From Chitinophagales bacterium (GTDB lineage Bacteria; Bacteroidota; Bacteroidia; Chitinophagales; Chitinophagaceae): a stretch of 64,000 nucleotides of DNA. The position numbers and the translations under genes were made by a program. The notes beneath the pieces are model-generated. The model saw only the letters and a list, made by a program, of their open reading frames with translations, searched no databases and had not been told where the DNA came from. Each line of letters begins with the position of its first letter. The stretch's first letter is position 1. This document shows, one piece after another, positions 9,206 through 15,445 of the stretch. Location of the stretch: NCBI GenBank assembly GCA_015654695.1, contig JAATGJ010000132.1:62001-126000 (forward strand), read 5' to 3'.

Positions 9206-11029
9206 CTACGCTGCATGTAAAGCCAAAACAACTTTTAACTCAAACCCTTTTCCTGGTTTTGATGCGATAGTAACGCTGCCATGATATAGTTCCGCCCTGC
9301 TTTTGATATTGATAATGCCCACACCGTTATTTTCTTTCTGTATATCACAACCTTTTCCGTCGTCTGAAATAAGCAATATGATCTTCTCTTCGCGCTTGCT
9401 TAAATTAATGGTAGCACGGGTAGCTTTGGAGTGTTTTAAAATATTGTTCACCTGTTCCTGCACGATCCGGAAAATAGTCCTTTGCAGCTTTTCATCCAGG
9501 TCTTCGCCGGCAATACCATCCTCATGAAACTCAATTTTAATTGATTGCAGCCTGACCAGGTCATGTAATAAATTATTTATATTATCAGAAAGGCCGATAA
9601 TATGCTTGCCCGGGATCACTAAGGTTTTGGAAATATTCCTGATCTCATCTATCACATTCCCTATGAACTCGCAGGATTTCTCAAGGTACATTTCCCTGTC
9701 AGTTTCATAGGTTTTTGCCATCTGTATATACAGTTTAGCGACGGCCAGTATCTGGCCCAGGTTATCATGCAGTTCTTTTCCAAGGTCTGCCCTTTCCTTC
9801 TCCTGCGCCGTCAGCACTGCATCAGTGATCTCCCTGTGCCTTTTCAGTATGCCTTCCGCTAACTTATTTTCCAGTAAAACTTTTTCGGAGATATCTGTTT
9901 CAATAGCAAAAAACCGTTCGCAATTACCTTTTTCATCGAATAAAGGTTGCCCCTGGATATGCATCCAATACTTACGGCCTGACTTACTGTAGTTAATGAT
10001 AACGCAATCAAAAGATTTTTTGTCTTTTATTCTTTGCCTTAAATATTGAACAATAGAGGGATCCGTTTCTTTTCCCTGCAAAAAGCTACCCGGTTTTCTG
10101 CCCATCACTTCTTCCGGCTCGTATTCACTGATTTGGGTAAAGGCGCTGTTGACCCAGGTGATCTTTCCTTCCATGTCGGTAATAATAACGGCATTGACTG
10201 TTTGGCGGGCTATCAGTGATAATTTTTTTTCACTTTCCAGCAATTTAATTTCAATTAATTTCCTGGCCGTGATATCCTGGGTGGCGCCAATCATCCGGGA
10301 TATTTTTCCCTCCTCATAAATTATATGCCCGCGATCATGAACATAAGCATATTCGCCGTTAGCCCTTTTAAACCTGTATTCATCTTCCCATAAAGACACT
10401 GTTCCCTGGGCGATAATTTTATTTAATCTTGTCAATATGCGATCCTTATCATCAGTATGTATGCGACTTTCCCAAAAACTCGCAGGAATAAGTGCATTCT
10501 CTGTTGGGTAGCCAAAAATTCTTTTATGCCCCCCGTCTATCCAGAATATGTCCTTTGTCTGAAAGTTCCGTTCCCATAGACAATCATTTGTAATTTTTGT
10601 CACCGACCGGTAGAGTTCGTTTAAAGCTTTTAGCTGCTTCACCGGCTTCAACGGCTTGTTATTGCTTTTGAAAGAAACAGATAAGGTATCGCCGCCATAA
10701 TACGTAATTACGTCAAACCACGCCCCCATTTCCCCCCAATATTCTTCAAAATAAGCTGGAATGTCCTGTAGAAATGCTTTATGGTAAATTGCGGAAAACT
10801 CTAATGGGATGATTTCTGCAAAGCTTTCCCAGACATTCTTACCAACTATTTCCGTAGCCTTGACACCTAATAATTTTTCCGCCGCCCTGTTCCAGTATTT
10901 TACCGTCCATTCGCGGTTTACCGTAAAGAAGCCATTAATGATAACTTCAGTAATAGGTTTTCCCGGATAGCTAGTATTACTTTCCGTTTTCTGAACGCCT
11001 TTGAAAGATGAAAGAAGTTTAAGAGGCAT
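9206..11029 (-). CDS. multi-PAS histidine kinase of the HisKA_3 (NarX/LuxR-linked) type
   Basis: A 607-residue cytoplasmic sensor kinase. PAS domains lie at about residues 25-125 (VNREWTVKYWNRAAEKLLGV), 140-260 (a PAC segment with RMIGATQDITARK) and 265-390 (VNSAFTQISEYEPEEVMGRKPGSFLQG, a PAS/LOV-like region; LOV chemistry would need Cys in a GRNCR motif, which here reads GRKPGS, so it is not a photoreceptor). HisKA_3 has His421 in GKELHDNLGQIL; the ATPase domain ends at ~605 with SDDGKG and NGVGIINI. Kinases of this class normally pair with NarL-type regulators, but none is adjacent; the orphan at 32535-33194 is one candidate. It is 66 bp downstream of the cupin gene and probably in an operon with it. 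Confidence 0.93.
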   Translation of the reverse strand: MPLKLLSSFKGVQKTESNTSYPGKPITEVIINGFFTVNREWTVKYWNRAAEKLLGVKATEIVGKNVWESFAEIIPLEFSAIYHKAFLQDIPAYFEEYWGEMGAWFDVITYYGGDTLSVSFKSNNKPLKPVKQLKALNELYRSVTKITNDCLWERNFQTKDIFWIDGGHKRIFGYPTENALIPASFWESRIHTDDKDRILTRLNKIIAQGTVSLWEDEYRFKRANGEYAYVHDRGHIIYEEGKISRMIGATQDITARKLIEIKLLESEKKLSLIARQTVNAVIITDMEGKITWVNSAFTQISEYEPEEVMGRKPGSFLQGKETDPSIVQYLRQRIKDKKSFDCVIINYSKSGRKYWMHIQGQPLFDEKGNCERFFAIETDISEKVLLENKLAEGILKRHREITDAVLTAQEKERADLGKELHDNLGQILAVAKLYIQMAKTYETDREMYLEKSCEFIGNVIDEIRNISKTLVIPGKHIIGLSDNINNLLHDLVRLQSIKIEFHEDGIAGEDLDEKLQRTIFRIVQEQVNNILKHSKATRATINLSKREEKIILLISDDGKGCDIQKENNGVGIINIKSRAELYHGSVTIASKPGKGFELKVVLALHAA

Positions 11030-11095
11030 ATTTTCCTTGTTGAGTGATCAATAGATCAAGGGTAAGGAATAGCTTATCGTCGGTTAAGATAACAT

Positions 11096-11461
11096 TTACT
11101 CATACCCGCTTTTAATAATCGTCCGGATCATTTTAAACCGCCCGTTTGGATTGATAAAATTCGGTGAACGGGCAGGTATGATAATTCCTTCGCCCGATTG
11201 AAGCACATGGGATACTTTATCAATAACGATCTCCGCTATGCCCTCAACGATCTGGGCAAAAGTGTCAAAAGGAGAAGTCTTCTCTGTCAATCCTTCCCCG
11301 CTGTCAAAAGACATGACGCTTATATTTCCCGTTGATTTTTTGATGATCGTTTTGATCACTACGGAATTTGCCATATACTCAATGATCTCAACAATGATAT
11401 GCGCTTTTGATTTTTGCTGTTCGGCCGTGTCCGGTTTTACTTCTTTTAATTTATTGTCCAT
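11096..11461 (-). CDS. cupin-domain protein
   Basis: A 121-residue single-domain protein matching the compact cupin pattern: ISVMSFDSGEGLTEKTSPFDTFAQIVEGIAEIVIDKVSHVLQSGEGIIIPARSPNFINPNG carries the two conserved beta-hairpin motifs (residues ~48-108). The usual metal-binding His residues are mostly missing (EKTSPFD in place of HxHxxxE), so a non-enzymatic ligand-binding or sensory role is more likely; this is inference. It is the first gene after element C and lies just upstream of the multi-PAS kinase, so it may act in that signalling unit. Confidence 0.8.
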   Translation of the reverse strand: MDNKLKEVKPDTAEQQKSKAHIIVEIIEYMANSVVIKTIIKKSTGNISVMSFDSGEGLTEKTSPFDTFAQIVEGIAEIVIDKVSHVLQSGEGIIIPARSPNFINPNGRFKMIRTIIKSGYE

Positions 11462-11605
11462 GATCTGAAACTTTATTGGGTGGCTTTAGCAGCGAACGAA
11501 CAGCGATAAACATTAAAAAAGGGCCAAGGATAAAAATCCGGCCCCGTTATAATCCAATATCCTATGAAAAACTTATACAAAGGTAGGCGCCTGATTCACC
11601 CTGAT

Positions 11606-11645
11606 TGTTATATGATCCTGCTATTCTTTTACATAATTCACACAT
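11606..11645 (-). promoter_or_regulatory. shared regulon element, copy C (upstream of cupin-kinase operon)
   Basis: On the minus strand: TGTGTGAA, ATGTAA, CATATAACAAT, with the same 21-bp spacing. The central TTCCnGGA is degenerate here. It lies 146 bp before the cupin ATG at 11461. Confidence 0.65.
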
Positions 11646-11665
11646 TTTACGTGTTAAACCTTTCA

Positions 11666-12400
11666 TCAGGCTATTTCATTAATGACGGGCCTCAGTCTAT
11701 CAATATGTTTATTAGCCTGCGCCCATGCTACCATCTTTTTCGCCACTTCTTTTGATGAAGCGGGATTTTGCCCGGTGATGATATTGCCATCAACCACTGC
11801 ATAGCTGACATAGTTATCTCCTTTGCTGTACAATGCACCAACAGAACGCAGCCTTGTTTCTAATAAGAAAGGTACCAGGTTGGTCAACCCGGCAGATTCC
11901 TCTTCGCTGTTGCTAAAGGCGGTGAGTTGTTTACCTTCTACTACTAACTTTCCTTTATTATTCTGCAATGCTAACAAACCCACTACCCCGTGACATACTG
12001 CGCCTATTGGTTTGCTGACATTATTAAAAGCTTCCAGCAATTGCGTTACAATTTTGTTGCCTGCAATATCCCACATAGGGCCATGCCCGCCGGGCAGAAA
12101 TAGCATGTCAAAATCATCAGCCCTTACTTCTTCCAGCAGGACAGCGTGAGATAAAAAATTCATTGCTTCCGGGTCTTTCAGAAAACGCTTTGTACTGTTG
12201 GTGGCAACTATGATAGACTGACTTTTGGGGTCCAGCGGAACCCGGCCACCTTTGGGCGAAGCCACCGTAATACTGGCCCCTGCCTCTTTAAATACATAAT
12301 AGGGAGCGGCCATTTCTTCCAGCCATACCCCGGTCTTTCTGCCGGTATCTCCAAGTGTATCATGCGAGGTAGCTATGAATAAAACTTTTGCTGATTTCAT
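11666..12400 (-). CDS. DJ-1/PfpI family (class I glutamine amidotransferase-like) protein
   Basis: A 244-residue cytoplasmic protein with an alpha/beta DJ-1/PfpI fold. The nucleophile elbow Cys is in GAVCHGVVGLL, with LPGGHGPMWD upstream and a WLEEMAAPYYVF segment near the N-terminus typical of the Hsp31-like/type 1 GATase subgroup. Members act as glyoxalases/deglycases or stress chaperones; which applies cannot be told. Start placed at 12400 (MKSAKVLFIATS) because the fold begins there; the frame is open to 12436. It follows the lmo0937-like gene by 60 bp and is probably the last gene of the CsbD operon. Confidence 0.88.
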   Translation of the reverse strand: MKSAKVLFIATSHDTLGDTGRKTGVWLEEMAAPYYVFKEAGASITVASPKGGRVPLDPKSQSIIVATNSTKRFLKDPEAMNFLSHAVLLEEVRADDFDMLFLPGGHGPMWDIAGNKIVTQLLEAFNNVSKPIGAVCHGVVGLLALQNNKGKLVVEGKQLTAFSNSEEESAGLTNLVPFLLETRLRSVGALYSKGDNYVSYAVVDGNIITGQNPASSKEVAKKMVAWAQANKHIDRLRPVINEIA

Positions 12401-12460
12401 GATGTGCAACTTTTTATTAACAGGATAAAAATTCACTCTTGCTGAATTTCCCGGAAATTT

Positions 12461-12616
12461 CTAAAAGATCTTCTTGCCCTGGATAACCCGCAGTAATATG
12501 GCAATAAGCGCTATGACAAGCAGAACGTGAATGATGCCGCCCGCATGAAATCCAAAAAAACCAACCAGCCATCCAATGACAAGGATGACGGCAACGATAT
12601 AAAGTACATTTCCCAT
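12461..12616 (-). CDS. lmo0937-family small membrane protein
   Basis: A 51-residue protein that fits the lmo0937/DUF5670 pattern: MGNVLYIVAVILVIGWLVG, then FFGFHAGGIIHVLLVIALIAILLRVIQGKK. Two membrane helices are joined by a GFHAGGIIH hairpin containing the family's conserved Gly/His residues. Such proteins are recurrent members of general-stress regulons; the molecular role is unknown. It sits between csbD-like (54 bp upstream) and PfpI (60 bp downstream) on the same strand, so a three-gene operon from element D is likely. Confidence 0.88.
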   Translation of the reverse strand: MGNVLYIVAVILVIGWLVGFFGFHAGGIIHVLLVIALIAILLRVIQGKKIF

Positions 12617-12670
12617 AAGTTTGTTTTGTATAATCAATAAAACTGATTTGCTATTTTCCGGAACAGATGG

Positions 12671-12859
12671 CTACAGCGCACCAATAATTTTATACAGCTC
12701 GTCTTTGGTTTTACCCAGTTTGAGCTGAAGTTTTCCCAGCATTTCCTCTTTCTTGCCGGCCGCAAACAACAGATCATTATCTGTTAATAATGCGAACTTT
12801 TGTTTCAACTTTCCTTTTTGTTCATTCCAGCTATCTTTCATGTCGGTGATACTTGCCAT
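12671..12859 (-). CDS. CsbD-like general stress protein
   Basis: A 62-residue hydrophilic protein: WNEQKGKLKQKFALLTDNDL, then GKKEEMLGKLQLKLGKTKDE, the repeated WxxxKGKxKxxxxxLTDxDL / GKxxxLxGKLQ pattern of the CsbD family. CsbD is induced by general stress in many bacteria; its biochemical role is unknown. The frame is open upstream to 13006, but that part overlaps regulatory element D, so the start is taken as the ATG at 12859 (MASITDMKDS), 67 bp below the element. It is the first gene of a probable csbD - lmo0937 - PfpI operon. Confidence 0.9.
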   Translation of the reverse strand: MASITDMKDSWNEQKGKLKQKFALLTDNDLLFAAGKKEEMLGKLQLKLGKTKDELYKIIGAL

Positions 12860-12924
12860 TCTGTTTCGTTTAATTCTTACTAGAGTATTGATAGTACAAA
12901 GGTGTGATCCTTTTGACAGGTAAT

Positions 12925-12964
12925 TGTTACATAAACGAAGGTATATCTTACATCTTTCACACAT
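12925..12964 (-). promoter_or_regulatory. shared regulon element, copy D (upstream of csbD operon)
   Basis: On the minus strand: TGTGTGAA, ATGTAA, TATGTAACAATTA, with 21-bp spacing between boxes. It ends 67 bp before the CsbD start and decides that start against the longer open frame. Confidence 0.78.
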
Positions 12965-13075
12965 TATTGTTAAGGATATCCGTATGCCTGTGTTATAACG
13001 CTGCAATAATCTTATATGGTTGAATGCTCCGGTGACTGAATCATTTTTTCATCATACCTCCATCTATGCATAAAG

Positions 13076-13103
13076 AAAAACCCCTGTAGAAACAGGGGTT
13101 TTT
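13076..13103. terminator. strong hairpin terminator (orphan transcript)
   Basis: A 12-bp perfect stem (13076-13087 with 13092-13103, AAAAACCCCTGT/ACAGGGGTTTTT) with a 4-nt loop. T tracts on either strand make it potentially bidirectional. On the minus strand it ends the orphan transcript that starts below element E. Confidence 0.85.
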
Positions 13104-13170
13104 AACCAAAACTAACTGCTATGAGAAATTAAATATTCTTTTGTACTCGCTTATGTAAAGATGGCTTCTT
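13076..13170 (-). ncRNA. putative small regulatory RNA under element E
   Basis: Between regulatory element E (13183-13222) and the perfect terminator at 13076-13103 there is ~80-100 bp on the minus strand with no ATG in any frame. A transcript started by element E would therefore be a short RNA ending in a GC-rich hairpin plus U tract, as bacterial sRNAs do. The 5' end is a guess made by analogy with the other copies. No known RNA family was recognised. Confidence 0.5.
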
Positions 13171-13182
13171 ATTTTTTAAAAT

Positions 13183-13222
13183 TGTTACACAATTCCTGAA
13201 AACATTTACATCTTTCACACTT
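13183..13222 (-). promoter_or_regulatory. shared regulon element, copy E (upstream of orphan transcript)
   Basis: On the minus strand: GTGTGAA, ATGTAAAT, TTCAGGAA, TGTGTAACAAT, with 21-bp spacing. Downstream there is no gene, only a ~100-bp stretch ending in a terminator. The distal end touches the stop of the broken small ORF at 13222-13386. Confidence 0.75.
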
Positions 13223-13386
13223 TACTTTTCTTCGCCGGCTTCCGGCTCCATTGACAGTTCTTTTTGACCGGCATTGGTCAGTTCAACTTCACATGAAATG
13301 GGACATCGTCTCCCCTATCAGGCGCCGGTTTCTATGGCTGTATTCCAGCAAAGCCCTATGCTTTCATATTTTGTTTGATTTGACAT
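13222..13386 (-). pseudogene. broken small ORF (two in-frame stops)
   Basis: From the ATG at 13386 the minus strand reads MSNQTKYESIGLCWNTAIETGA, two adjacent stops (TGA TAG), then in the same frame GRRCPISCEVELTNAGQ and a short acidic tail ending in a stop at 13222. The part after the stops has protein-like composition (a CPxxC pair, acidic tail), suggesting a 54-codon gene inactivated by point changes. No family was recognised, and chance cannot be excluded at this length. Confidence 0.3.
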
Positions 13387-13424
13387 TGTTTTGTTTTTAA
13401 ATGTTTATTAGCTGGATATGTATA

Positions 13425-13808
13425 TCAGCTTGTTGAAAAATATTCCCGTACAAAAGCATACTGCTGGTTCTCCGTCATCTTATCAGTTTGCCTGATTTCA
13501 ATTTTTATTTTTGTAAACCGGTTATCCGCTTTTAAAAGATTAAGCAGCTCCGCTTTCGCACTGGTAGGCCCAAAGAGAATGACCGCTTCGTAATTCCTGA
13601 TCACCTCACCCAGCTTTCTATAGTATTCCGATTGCTGATGCTGTTCCTTATTATGCATCAGGTGCTCACTCTTTTCAAAACTCTGTTCTTTTGTCTCGTT
13701 GGTAAACTTTGATTCTATGATTTTTGTTTCAATGGGGCCGGTGGTAAATTCCATTACATGGGCATTGGAATGATCCATCCAAATACCTAAATTTTTTGTT
13801 GTGATCAT
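13425..13808 (-). CDS. conserved hypothetical protein, eRF1/host-attachment-like fold suspected
   Basis: A 127-residue cytoplasmic protein: NLGIWMDHSNAHVMEF at the N-terminus, a charged middle (FEKSEHLMHNKEQHQQSEYYRKLGEVI) and a C-terminal alpha/beta core (AVILFGPTSAKAELLNLLKAD...IKIEIRQTDKMTENQQYAFVREYF). The GPTSAKAELLN and TDKMTxNQ segments resemble bacterial proteins annotated as translational-machinery or eRF1-domain-3-like; this is a loose recollection. Start taken at MITTKNLG (13808); the frame is open to 13841. It is 190 bp downstream of the 13999-14286 gene and may share its element-F promoter, as no copy precedes it directly. Confidence 0.6.
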   Translation of the reverse strand: MITTKNLGIWMDHSNAHVMEFTTGPIETKIIESKFTNETKEQSFEKSEHLMHNKEQHQQSEYYRKLGEVIRNYEAVILFGPTSAKAELLNLLKADNRFTKIKIEIRQTDKMTENQQYAFVREYFSTS

Positions 13809-13998
13809 TGTATTTGTTGTTTTACTGTTTATTGATTTCATCCTGCAGCTAATAATAAAAGTGTAAGCCTGGCAATAATTATTTTTATCACTTGAAATGA
13901 GTGGGGATGACTATTAAGCGTTGCTAACGGCCTATGCCTGTACTTGTTTTTTACGATAGTATAATGAAGTGTGTACAGCGAACAGTATCAATGCTGTG

Positions 13999-14286
13999 CT
14001 ACCTGATAATATGAAGATTGTTTTTGTATTCAATGATAGTACGCAATACTTTAAGTTTCTCATTGATCCTGATCCTGAGGTAACTGTTAAACCTGCTTTT
14101 CCCGACTGCACTCAGCGCATTTTCATATGTGATGACAGCTTCCTCAAAATGACCGCTGTTTTCATTCCGCAGAGCTTCAAGAAACAATTCAACAGGAACG
14201 TTCCTTTTTCGGAGTATCAATGTCCTGATCATGAAAATCACCAGCGATAACACCATGATCAAAAAAAATGAGTAATAGAACGGCAT
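13999..14286 (-). CDS. small membrane-anchored protein with one TPR-like repeat
   Basis: A 95-residue protein with one N-terminal membrane helix (SFFLIMVLSLVIFMI, ~6-22), a basic stop-transfer patch (LRKRN), then a helical pair that fits a tetratricopeptide repeat (ELFLEALRNENSGHFEEAVITYENALSAV) and a further basic helix (LRIRINEKLKVLRTI). It is probably anchored in the inner membrane with the repeat in the cytoplasm as a protein-interaction module. Function unknown. Element F lies 65 bp before its ATG, so it belongs to the block's regulon. Confidence 0.75.
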   Translation of the reverse strand: MPFYYSFFLIMVLSLVIFMIRTLILRKRNVPVELFLEALRNENSGHFEEAVITYENALSAVGKSRFNSYLRIRINEKLKVLRTIIEYKNNLHIIR

Positions 14287-14349
14287 AAGCAGAATTTTTA
14301 GAGCCCTATTATAAATCTCTATGAAGGTGGTTCTTTTTGCAGGGTTTAT

Positions 14350-14389
14350 TGTTACATAACTTCAGGAAAGAGTTGCATAATTCACACAT
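14350..14389 (-). promoter_or_regulatory. shared regulon element, copy F (upstream of TPR mini-protein)
   Basis: On the minus strand: TGTGTGAA, ATGCAAC, TTCCTGAA, TATGTAACAAT, with 21-bp spacing, ending 65 bp before the ATG at 14286. Confidence 0.75.
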
Positions 14390-14457
14390 AGTGGAACCGG
14401 TATTTCCCCTGCAGGTGGTTCCGCCAAAAACAGAACAAAATAGCAGGGCCATTTAAT

Positions 14458-14676
14458 TTAAGAGAGAGGTATTTCTGTAAACGGCACGCCGCTTTTGTAT
14501 TCTCCGAGGATGATCACATCTTTATATTTGTTATACTGGCTGGCAGCATCTTCCATAGCCTGTTTGCTATCACTCCTGATTTTCATTCCTTTTTTCACTC
14601 CTTTATCGCACACTTCAATGTAAAACCCATTCTTTAATTCTATCTGCGCTACCCTTGGTCTTCCCCTGCTTTTCAT
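14458..14676 (-). CDS. small conserved hypothetical protein
   Basis: A 72-residue soluble protein: basic N-terminus (MKSRGRPRVAQIELKNGFYIEVCDKG), then KKGMKIRSDSKQAMEDAASQY and YKDVIILGEYKSGVPF. The RGRPR motif resembles AT-hook-like basic elements, but the rest looks like a small beta-rich domain rather than a DNA-binding fold. No family name can be given. Element G lies 110 bp upstream, so it is a member of the same regulon. Confidence 0.7.
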   Translation of the reverse strand: MKSRGRPRVAQIELKNGFYIEVCDKGVKKGMKIRSDSKQAMEDAASQYNKYKDVIILGEYKSGVPFTEIPLS

Positions 14677-14784
14677 TATTTATGCTATTAAGGTTTTGAA
14701 AATTACTTACCCGGCATTGAAACAGAACTGTTTTGCCTGCCCATCCCGGAATCCGGCTAAGCTATTGTATTGTTTTGGTAATAG

Positions 14785-14824
14785 TATTATAACATTCTGG
14801 AATAATGTTACATATTTCACATAT
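14785..14824 (-). promoter_or_regulatory. shared regulon element, copy G (upstream of 14458-14676)
   Basis: On the minus strand: ATGTGAAAT, ATGTAACAT, TTCCAGAATG, TTATAATA, with 21-bp spacing. Its distal end overlaps the stop of the AraC remnant at 14817-14936. Confidence 0.72.
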
Positions 14825-14936
14825 CCTTCAGCATGGTGAGCCTTTTGTCCCTAAGTTGTTTGAAATGAGAAGGTGTCAGGTCTGTCACTTTCTTAAACCG
14901 GGTGGAAAGATGAGCCGCACTGCTGTAGTACAATAA
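14817..14936 (-). pseudogene. C-terminal remnant of an AraC-family regulator
   Basis: Forty codons bounded upstream by an in-frame stop read YYSSAAHLSTRFKKVTDLTP followed by SHFKQLRDKR, the last helix-turn-helix of an AraC/XylS regulator (family pattern: Y-S-S-x-A-H-L-S-x-x-F-K-K-x-T-G-x-T-P-S-x-F). There is no start codon or N-terminal part, so this is a gene relic. The usual Gly after KKVT is Asp here. Its end overlaps element G. Confidence 0.8.
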
Positions 14937-14979
14937 TTAATTTTGGGTGTCTTTTATGCCTGCTTAGTGTTCCTTATAA

Positions 14980-15019
14980 AAGTGTGAATTATGTAATAAA
15001 TTCCCACAATTCTGTAACA
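14980..15019 (+). promoter_or_regulatory. shared regulon element, copy H (facing right)
   Basis: On the plus strand: AGTGTGAA, ATGTAATAA, TTCCCACA, TCTGTAACAG, with 21-bp spacing. It is the only copy facing right. It is followed by a ~270-bp stretch with no clear gene that ends in a terminator at 15265-15294. Confidence 0.72.
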
Positions 15020-15024
15020 GTTGC

Positions 15025-15294
15025 TTCGGTAAATAGTCAGAGCTTTATACCTGGTTATTGCAAAAATTAAAAATTGGAAAACCTATCATTATAAAAGAAC
15101 CTGACATCAAAGCAAAGTAACCTCAACGTTACCTTTAATGGAGCAAAAGTACAGGGACGGAATAGCGAAGTATCCAATGCCGTGGTTCAACCCGGGTAGA
15201 GTCTTTCAGTCAATTAAAGGATCTCGCAGATTCAATTAAACTTTAATCCTCCCTTCACTTATAGACACCCCGGTAACCATTGGGGTGTTTTTTT
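15025..15294 (+). ncRNA. putative orphan transcript (sRNA or mini-ORF) under element H
   Basis: Element H faces right into ~270 bp that ends in a terminator hairpin with eight T residues. The only notable frame is 15138-15239, 33 residues (MEQKYRDGIAKYPMPWFNPG... to RRFN), with no recognised family or clear ribosome site. A small hairpin (GTAAC/GTTAC, near 15117-15132) lies just before it. The RNA could be non-coding, a dual-function RNA, or the mRNA of this mini-protein. The 5' end is estimated. Confidence 0.45.
15265..15294 (+). terminator. Rho-independent terminator of the element-H transcript
   Basis: Stem ACACCCC (15265-15271) with GGGGTGT (15282-15288), followed by a continuous T run on the plus strand. 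It also separates this transcript from the convergent caspase gene. Confidence 0.8.
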
Positions 15295-15445
15295 AGGCAC
15301 CCTGCAAAATCTTTATGCAGGATACCGCAGATAATTCATTCTTATTCCTCTGGCCAAATATGTCCCCGGAATATTGCTTTGCAGATTCACCTGTAAAAAT
15401 ATTCACGTTGAAAACGTCATTGAGTATTACCGGGGATATAAAAAT

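Noticed and set aside
10080-10260. LOV photoreceptor in the multi-PAS kinase
   Set aside because: The PAS sequence GRKPGSFLQG resembles LOV but lacks the flavin-binding Cys of GRNCRFLQ.
12860-13006. Longer N-terminus for the CsbD-like gene
   Set aside because: The extra codons overlap regulatory element D and are not CsbD-like; the ATG at 12859 fits the family.
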